The notes under the pieces are model-generated. The model worked only from the letters and a program-made list of their open reading frames with translations, did no database searches and had not been told where the DNA came from. A stretch of DNA of 64,000 bases from Janthinobacterium sp. 344 (GTDB lineage: Bacteria; Pseudomonadota; Gammaproteobacteria; Burkholderiales; Burkholderiaceae_D), in the NCBI RefSeq assembly GCF_900112025.1, contig NZ_FOKL01000007.1:248001-312000 (forward strand), in the 5' to 3' direction. Positions within the stretch are counted from its first letter, which is position 1. Every line of letters begins with the position of its first letter. Of this stretch, positions 59,586-64,000 are shown piece after piece. A program made the position numbers and the translations under genes.

Positions 59586-60251
59586 ATGCAAGAACAATTT
59601 GTCAGCATTACGGCCGATGAACTGCAGATGGACGGCGTGCTTGAAATGCCAGCACACCCGGTGGGCATCGTCCTGTTTGCCCACGGCGCGGGCGCCGATA
59701 GCGATTATCTGGGCGCCTCCAGCCATGCCACGGCCCAGGATTTCCTGCGAGCGGGCATCGCCACCTTGCGTTTTGACCAGGCCGGCATCGAGCCTGGCGG
59801 CGGCAGCAATGGCCATGCCTATTTCGTGCGCAGCGATATCGTCCTGCTGGCGCGCCAGCTGGAAAAAGCCCTGGGCTGGCTGCAGGTGGACCCTTCCACG
59901 CGGCGCTTGCCCTGCGGCCTGTACGGCTACGGTACCAGCGCGGCCGTCGTGATGCAGCTGGCGGCCTGGCGCAGCGCGGATATCGCCGCGCTGGCCGTCT
60001 GCGATGGCCAGGTGGAAATGGCGGGCAAGGCGGCGCTGGAAAACGTGCGCGTGCCATCGTTGCTCATCGTGGGCGGGCGCGATCCCGACGTGGCGGGCCT
60101 GAACCGCATGGCCTTTGCCACCTTGCGCTGCGACAAACAACTGGAACAGATCGCCGCGCCCAGTGGAGCCGATGTCCACCACCAGGCGGCCGTGCTGGCA
60201 ACGGACTGGTACACGCGCCATTTCAACGGGCATACCAGTTCGCTGCAATAG
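59586..60251 (+). CDS. Dienelactone-hydrolase-like alpha/beta hydrolase with altered nucleophile elbow
   Basis: A 221-residue cytoplasmic hydrolase fold. GVLEMPAHPVGIVLFAHGAG, DYLGASSHATAQDFLRAGIA, TLRFDQAGIEPGGGSN and LLIVGGRDPDVAGLNRMA match the DLH-like group. Where family members read GxSTGA, this one reads GLYGYGTSAAVVMQ (residues 111-124). By column the nucleophile serine is Gly116, and a serine lies two positions later (Ser118), so activity is uncertain. Asp in VGGRDPD and a possible histidine in DVHHQAAV are present. The ATG at 59586 has GGAGG upstream. The gene is convergent with fghA, 9 nt apart. Confidence 0.72.
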   Translation: MQEQFVSITADELQMDGVLEMPAHPVGIVLFAHGAGADSDYLGASSHATAQDFLRAGIATLRFDQAGIEPGGGSNGHAYFVRSDIVLLARQLEKALGWLQVDPSTRRLPCGLYGYGTSAAVVMQLAAWRSADIAALAVCDGQVEMAGKAALENVRVPSLLIVGGRDPDVAGLNRMAFATLRCDKQLEQIAAPSGADVHHQAAVLATDWYTRHFNGHTSSLQ

Positions 60252-60260
60252 GGCGCAAGA

Positions 60261-61130
60261 TCAGGCGAGGGCGCGCAGGTTCCTTGCATGGAAGCGCAGA
60301 TGCTCTTCCATGAAAGTGGCGATGAAGTAATAGCCGTGGTCGTAGCCCGCATGGCGGCGCAGCTGCAAGGGCTGGGCCGCGGCTTCGCATGCCGCCTCGA
60401 ATACGTCCGGGTACAACTGCTCGGGCAGGAACTTGTCGGCCAGGCCCTGGTCGATCAAGATGCCGGCGGGAAACAGCGCCGGCTGGCCCTGCAGGCCGCG
60501 CATCAGCGCGCTGGCGTCATACTGCTGCCAGGCGGCCGTGTCGCCGCCCAGGTAGCCCGCGAACGCCTTCTTGCCCCATGGACATTGGCTGGGCGCGGCG
60601 ATGGGGGCGAAGGCGGACACCGAACGGAACAGTTCAGGGTTGCGCAAGGCCAGCACCAGGGCGCCGTGGCCGCCCATGGAATGGCCGAAGATGCCCGTGC
60701 GCCGCGCATCGATCGCCAGTTCCTGTGCCAGCAGGGCGCGCAACTCCAGGATGTAGCTGTACATGCGGTAGTGGCCGCTCCAGGGCGCCGCGGTGGCATC
60801 CACGTAGAAGCCGGCGCCGACGCCGAAATCCCAGCTGTCGGCCTCGCCGGCGATCCCCGCGCCACGGGGGCTGGTATCGGGTGCGATCAGGATCAAGCCT
60901 TCTTCGGCCGCCACGCGCTGGGCCCCGCCCTTGGCCATGAAAGTTTCTTCCGTGCAGGTCAGGCCGGCCAGGTAAAACAGGGCGGGGCGCTGGCTGGTGG
61001 GGGCGGCGCCCGGTGCGGTGTCGGGAATGAAGGCCGAAAAGCGCATGGGCAAGCCGATGGCGTGCGCGTCGTGGCGATAAAAACGTTGTACGCCGCCAAA
61101 ACAGGCGTGTTCACTCAACAGTTCCAGCAT
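60261..61130 (-). CDS. fghA: S-formylglutathione hydrolase
   Basis: Hydrolyses S-formylglutathione to glutathione and formate in formaldehyde detoxification. The 289-residue esterase-D-type protein has LFYLAGLTCTEETFMAKGGA, LIAPDTSPRG, the elbow IFGHSMGGHGALVLALRNPE, APSQCPWGKKAF, and a late histidine in LRRHAGYDHGYYFI. All catalytic positions are present. A formaldehyde dehydrogenase gene (frmA/adhC), its usual partner, is not in the window. Confidence 0.94.
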   Translation of the reverse strand: MLELLSEHACFGGVQRFYRHDAHAIGLPMRFSAFIPDTAPGAAPTSQRPALFYLAGLTCTEETFMAKGGAQRVAAEEGLILIAPDTSPRGAGIAGEADSWDFGVGAGFYVDATAAPWSGHYRMYSYILELRALLAQELAIDARRTGIFGHSMGGHGALVLALRNPELFRSVSAFAPIAAPSQCPWGKKAFAGYLGGDTAAWQQYDASALMRGLQGQPALFPAGILIDQGLADKFLPEQLYPDVFEAACEAAAQPLQLRRHAGYDHGYYFIATFMEEHLRFHARNLRALA

Positions 61131-61186
61131 GAATTCTCCTCGTCAATCCCACAGTATAGCCAGAGTGGCGCGCCGCCGAGCGGGGA

Positions 61187-62050
61187 TCAGCCCAGCATGG
61201 CCGCTAATGCGGGCAAGATGTCCTGTGCCGGCGCTTCCGTCTTGAACGCCAGCAAATGGTCGGCGCGCGTCTTGCCCAGGTTGATGGCGGCCACGGGCTT
61301 GCCTGTTTCGGCCGCCATGCGGCACAGGCGAAAGCTGGAATACACCATGACGGACGAGCCGACCAGCAGCAGGGCGCTGGCCTGCGCCACCTTGCGTTCG
61401 GCCTCGGCCGCGCAGGCCGGCGGCACGCCATCGCCGAAAAACACCACGTCCGGCTGCAGGGTGCCGCCGCAGCGGGGGCAGCGGGGCACGTGAAAGGTGG
61501 CCAGCTGCATCGGCTCCAGCAGCGCATCGCCATCGGGCGCCGGCGTGGCCGTGGCGCCCCGCAGTTGCGGATTGTCGCGTTCCAGCCAGTCTTGAACGAG
61601 GCGCCGTGCATAGCCGGCACGGCAATCGAGGCAGACCACCGCATGTATGCTGCCGTGTAATTCCGTCACGTCGCCGCTGCCCGCCTGCTGGTGCAGGCCA
61701 TCGACGTTTTGCGTGACGAGGCCGCCTATTTGCCGGCGCTGCGCCAGCCGGGCGATGGCCAGGTGGCCGGGATTGGGGGCGGCGCGCGCCAGCGTCGGCC
61801 AGCCCACCATGCTGCGGGCCCAATAGCGGCGCTGCACGGCGTCGTGGCGGCGGAATTCGGGACCTTGCACGGGCGCATTGCCGCGCCGCACGCCGTCCGC
61901 ATCGCGGTAATCGGGGATGCCCGAGGCCGTGCTGATGCCGGCGCCCGTCAGCAGCAGCGCGTCCGGGTGGCGTTGCAGGAATTGCGCCAACTGCTCGAGG
62001 GCATGGTGCGTGCTGGCGGCGCCGGGGCTGGCAAGGGAAAAGTTGGACAT
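61187..62050 (-). CDS. Sir2-family NAD-dependent protein deacetylase (sirtuin)
   Basis: A 287-residue sirtuin of the class II type. NAD-binding motif LLTGAGISTASGIPDYRD (residues 33-50), NVDGLH, the catalytic histidine in TELHGSIH near 134, and four zinc cysteines in CLDCRAGY and CPRCGG. C-terminal LLLVGSSVMVYSSFRLCRM completes the Rossmann fold. It removes acyl groups from lysines using NAD; class II members include SIRT4-like enzymes with lipoamidase activity. The gap to lepB is 48 nt and to fghA 56 nt, so an operon lepB-sirtuin-fghA is possible. Confidence 0.92.
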   Translation of the reverse strand: MSNFSLASPGAASTHHALEQLAQFLQRHPDALLLTGAGISTASGIPDYRDADGVRRGNAPVQGPEFRRHDAVQRRYWARSMVGWPTLARAAPNPGHLAIARLAQRRQIGGLVTQNVDGLHQQAGSGDVTELHGSIHAVVCLDCRAGYARRLVQDWLERDNPQLRGATATPAPDGDALLEPMQLATFHVPRCPRCGGTLQPDVVFFGDGVPPACAAEAERKVAQASALLLVGSSVMVYSSFRLCRMAAETGKPVAAINLGKTRADHLLAFKTEAPAQDILPALAAMLG

Positions 62051-62098
62051 GATGCGCCATGCTAACCGAAAAGCAGGGCGCCTTGCACGGGGAGGGAC

Positions 62099-62770
62099 TT
62101 ACTCGAGCTTCATGCCGAAGCGCTGCAGGCGGGGTTGCCAGTGCTCCTGGATATTCGCCGAGACGAGGATGCGCTCCGCCTTGCCGATCAGCAATTTGCG
62201 CGGCACGAAGCCGAAATAGCGCGAGTCGGCGCTGTTGTCGCGGTTATCGCCCAGCATCAGAAAATGGTCGGCCGGCACCGTCACGGGGCCAAAGCTGCGC
62301 GCCGCGCCCGTGACTTGCGGCAGGAACTGGATGCGGTGCTGTTCGGTGCTGTTGCGCTCGGTGATGCGCTGCGCCGTCAATTGGCCGACATGGGCGATGG
62401 TTTCGGGCGCCGTGTCGAGCGCCGTGTACTGGGCGCGGTGGCCATTGAGGATCAACTGTTCATCGCGCATTTCCACCGTGTCGCCGGGCAGGGCGATGAT
62501 GCGCTTGATCAGGCGCGTGCCATCCCTGGGCGAGGAAAAGGTGACGATGTCGCCGCGTGCCGGCTCGCCCAGGCGTTGCACTACGATATCGGTCAGCGGT
62601 ACTTTCAGGTTGAAGGCGAGACGGTTGACGAAGACGACGTCGCCTTCGAGCAGGTTGGGCCGCATGGACGCTGACGGTATCGGATTCCAGTCCGCCACGG
62701 CGGTGCGGAACACGCCGAACAGCAGAATAAACATCAAAAAGCCCTTGTTGGCGCGCATCCATGTGCTCAT
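62099..62770 (-). CDS. lepB: Signal peptidase I
   Basis: Membrane-bound serine protease that removes signal peptides from exported proteins. The 223-residue protein has one N-terminal helix (GFLMFILLFGVFRTAVAD), the catalytic serine in PIPSASMRPNLLEGDVV (Ser35), the general-base lysine in GTRLIKRIIALPGDTVEM (Lys89) and box E MLGDNRDNSADSRYFGFV. It is shorter than the main LepB of proteobacteria, which has two N-terminal helices, so it may be a second, specialised copy. The main lepB (next to lepA/rnc) is not in the window. Confidence 0.92.
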   Translation of the reverse strand: MSTWMRANKGFLMFILLFGVFRTAVADWNPIPSASMRPNLLEGDVVFVNRLAFNLKVPLTDIVVQRLGEPARGDIVTFSSPRDGTRLIKRIIALPGDTVEMRDEQLILNGHRAQYTALDTAPETIAHVGQLTAQRITERNSTEQHRIQFLPQVTGAARSFGPVTVPADHFLMLGDNRDNSADSRYFGFVPRKLLIGKAERILVSANIQEHWQPRLQRFGMKLE

Positions 62771-62947
62771 GTCGGCTCTTTCGCTGGGCCTGTGCCCGTG
62801 ATCGTTGGGGAAACGCCTGTTGCTGGCGTGGTATCAACAATGCATGGCGAGCCTGAAGCCAGTCTTAAATGGTACGCTGGAGTACGCTGGCACAGATGAG
62901 GGGGGGCCGGGTGTTGCATGCCTGCGCCATCCGCGACATCGTGCTTG

Positions 62948-63193
62948 TCATGGACGCTGGCATGGCGGGTGCGCATCGCCGTTGCCGTTGGGCCGCTGCT
63001 TGCCGGCTATTTCTTCCCACAGTTCGCCTAGCGCCACCAGCAAGCCGCCGGCCACGAACGGTATCGCCACCAGCCAGGGCGTGCTGTCGAGCCAGGGACC
63101 GAGCAGGATCGCCGAAGCGATGGCGATGACGATGGCGCCGCACCAGAAACGGCGCGGATGCCGGAGCGTGAGCAGGTAGTGTAGATCGATCAT
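62948..63193 (-). CDS. Small two-helix membrane protein, second of a pair
   Basis: An 81-residue protein with two hydrophobic segments (WCGAIVIAIASAILLGPWL and LVAIPFVAGGLLVALGELW) and a charged tail (EEIAGKQRPNGNGDAHPPCQ). A perfect AAGGAGG ribosome site lies 5 nt before the ATG. It overlaps the end of the upstream small protein by four bases (ATGA). No family is recognised. Confidence 0.65.
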   Translation of the reverse strand: MIDLHYLLTLRHPRRFWCGAIVIAIASAILLGPWLDSTPWLVAIPFVAGGLLVALGELWEEIAGKQRPNGNGDAHPPCQRP

Positions 63194-63441
63194 ATATCCT
63201 CCTTGGTGAGCAGGCGAAACAGACGGGCGGCCAGGATGCTGCTGACGGCAATGACGATGCAGCCGTCCAGGAAAAACAGCACCTTGCCGACCAGGTGCAT
63301 GCCCTGCACGATGTAGGCAGGCAATTCCTGCAGTTCCGCCCACTGTGTCATGCGTGCCAGCACGATGGCGGCGCCGAAGATGACGATGGCCAATGCCAAT
63401 ACCAGCAGCACATGGGCGAACAGGCGTTGATGCAGTTTCAT
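63190..63441 (-). CDS. Small two-helix membrane protein, first of a pair
   Basis: An 83-residue protein with two hydrophobic segments (FAHVLLVLALAIVIFGAAIV and KVLFFLDGCIVIAVSSILAA) separated by ARMTQWAELQELPAYIVQGM. It ends in a basic-acidic tail RLFRLLTKEDI and overlaps the next gene by four bases. No named family is recognised. Together the two look like a co-translated pair of tiny membrane proteins. Confidence 0.65.
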   Translation of the reverse strand: MKLHQRLFAHVLLVLALAIVIFGAAIVLARMTQWAELQELPAYIVQGMHLVGKVLFFLDGCIVIAVSSILAARLFRLLTKEDI

Positions 63442-63588
63442 ATTGGACTAGGCAAGCCATTCAAGATTCCCGAGTCCTGACGTTATCAGGGCATCATGCC
63501 GCGGCTTTGCGCTGTCACAAAGTCGCGGCCGATACGACAAACGCCGCGCTGAGTGCCTGGCAACAAAGTGTCCGTTTTTTTGCCGGTT

Positions 63589-64000
63589 TCAGCTGGCCTG
63601 GCGGTCATTGCGCCGCTCGAAGTACAGCAAGTCCGACCACGTGCCCTGGAACAGCATGGCTTTTTCCGACCTGCCATATTGATGGAAACCGTTGCGCTGC
63701 ATGACGGCGATCGACCCCAGGTTTTGCGGCCGGGCCGTCGCTTCCAGGCGCCCCAGTTCCAGGCTGCCGAACGCCTCTTCCAGCAGCAGGGCGACGATGC
63801 GCGTGGCGTAGCCGCGCCCGCCAAACTGTTCGCCGATGCGGTAGCCCAGCGTCGCCTTGTTGAAATAGGCGCGCGTGACGGCCGTCAGGTTGACCCGCCC
63901 GATGATCTGGCCGTCCAGCTTGGCCAGGTATTGATGCGCGCTGTCCTTGTCGCGCTCGCGCCCGGCCTGTTCGATGGCGGCGGCGATGGCGTCACGGTGA
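63589..64000 (-). CDS. GNAT-family N-acetyltransferase, C-terminal part (cut by window edge)
   Basis: The last 137 codons of a RimJ/RimL-type GNAT acetyltransferase; the N-terminus lies past the right edge. The acetyl-CoA-binding region is visible: KATLGYRIGEQFGGRGYATR (Q/RxxGxG/A motif), then LLLEEAFGSLELGRLEATAR, NLGSIAVMQRNGFHQYGRSE, ending YFERRNDRQAS. Such enzymes acetylate alpha-amino groups of ribosomal proteins or small molecules. The substrate is unknown. Confidence 0.85.
   Translation of the reverse strand, partial: HRDAIAAAIEQAGRERDKDSAHQYLAKLDGQIIGRVNLTAVTRAYFNKATLGYRIGEQFGGRGYATRIVALLLEEAFGSLELGRLEATARPQNLGSIAVMQRNGFHQYGRSEKAMLFQGTWSDLLYFERRNDRQAS

Overview
The window is GC-rich, gene-dense bacterial chromosome. 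It carries no tRNA, rRNA, CRISPR array, insertion sequence or phage gene that I can recognise. The gene set points to a betaproteobacterium of the Oxalobacteraceae, most likely Janthinobacterium or a close relative: a maltose operon under LacI control, a phasin, a subclass B3 metallo-beta-lactamase (J. lividum is known to carry one, THIN-B), a Tsr-like chemoreceptor and an aliphatic-sulfonate operon. This assignment is inferred from gene content, not from a database search.

Layout. 1-7.8 kb (minus strand): a maltose/maltodextrin unit with a GH13 alpha-glucosidase, malK, malE and a malF cut by the window edge, a LacI-type regulator, and the outer-membrane porin lamB. Two promoters in this unit have 12-bp LacI operators placed in the -35/-10 spacer. 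7.8-15.1 kb: an MFS exporter with a divergent LysR regulator, a patatin-like protein that appears to lack both catalytic residues, a chemoreceptor, uridine kinase and a DUF2059 protein. 15.4-20 kb: a zinc-ribbon membrane protein, a creatininase-family protein beside a YncE-like beta-propeller, a VOC protein, a DUF2628 protein and a phasin with an FNR/Anr-like box. 20-29.8 kb: a lipoprotein esterase, argP/argO, a coniferyl-type aldehyde dehydrogenase, trxC, a MarR regulator that looks leaderless, translationally coupled to an AlkD-like gene, and a MocR regulator divergent from an AhpD-like gene.

29.8-42.8 kb: a Bcr/CflA exporter and a sulfur-centred block. The block holds cysE, a run of minus-strand genes (sfnB, a metQ-like binding protein, an LLM monooxygenase, the B3 metallo-beta-lactamase, a META-domain lipoprotein) and the divergent ssuEADCB operon. 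A motif of the form ATATGC-N7-GCATAT lies upstream of cysE and, in degenerate form, twice between sfnB and ssuE. 42-50 kb: a HAD phosphatase, a low-GC unknown gene, a second META lipoprotein, an unusual hydrolase overlapping a MocR regulator, benE, a CPBP protease, a gamma-carbonic anhydrase, a desaturase and a DUF3144 protein. 50.3-53.3 kb: a YfiR-YfiN-YfiB c-di-GMP module whose last gene is overlapped by gluconokinase. 53.4-64 kb: a CPA1 antiporter, a membrane triheme cytochrome with an IorAB-type molybdenum hydroxylase, a hydrolase with an altered nucleophile elbow, fghA, a sirtuin, lepB, two tiny membrane proteins and a truncated GNAT gene.

The strongest candidate for something undescribed is a roughly 105-nt structured element that starts at the stop codons of two unrelated genes, lamB and cysE, in the same orientation. 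Its two copies differ by compensatory base-pair changes in the same stem. A second dispersed element, a perfect 12-bp inverted repeat with a 3-nt loop, occurs identically between malE and malF and between sfnB and metQ, with degenerate relatives elsewhere in the window.
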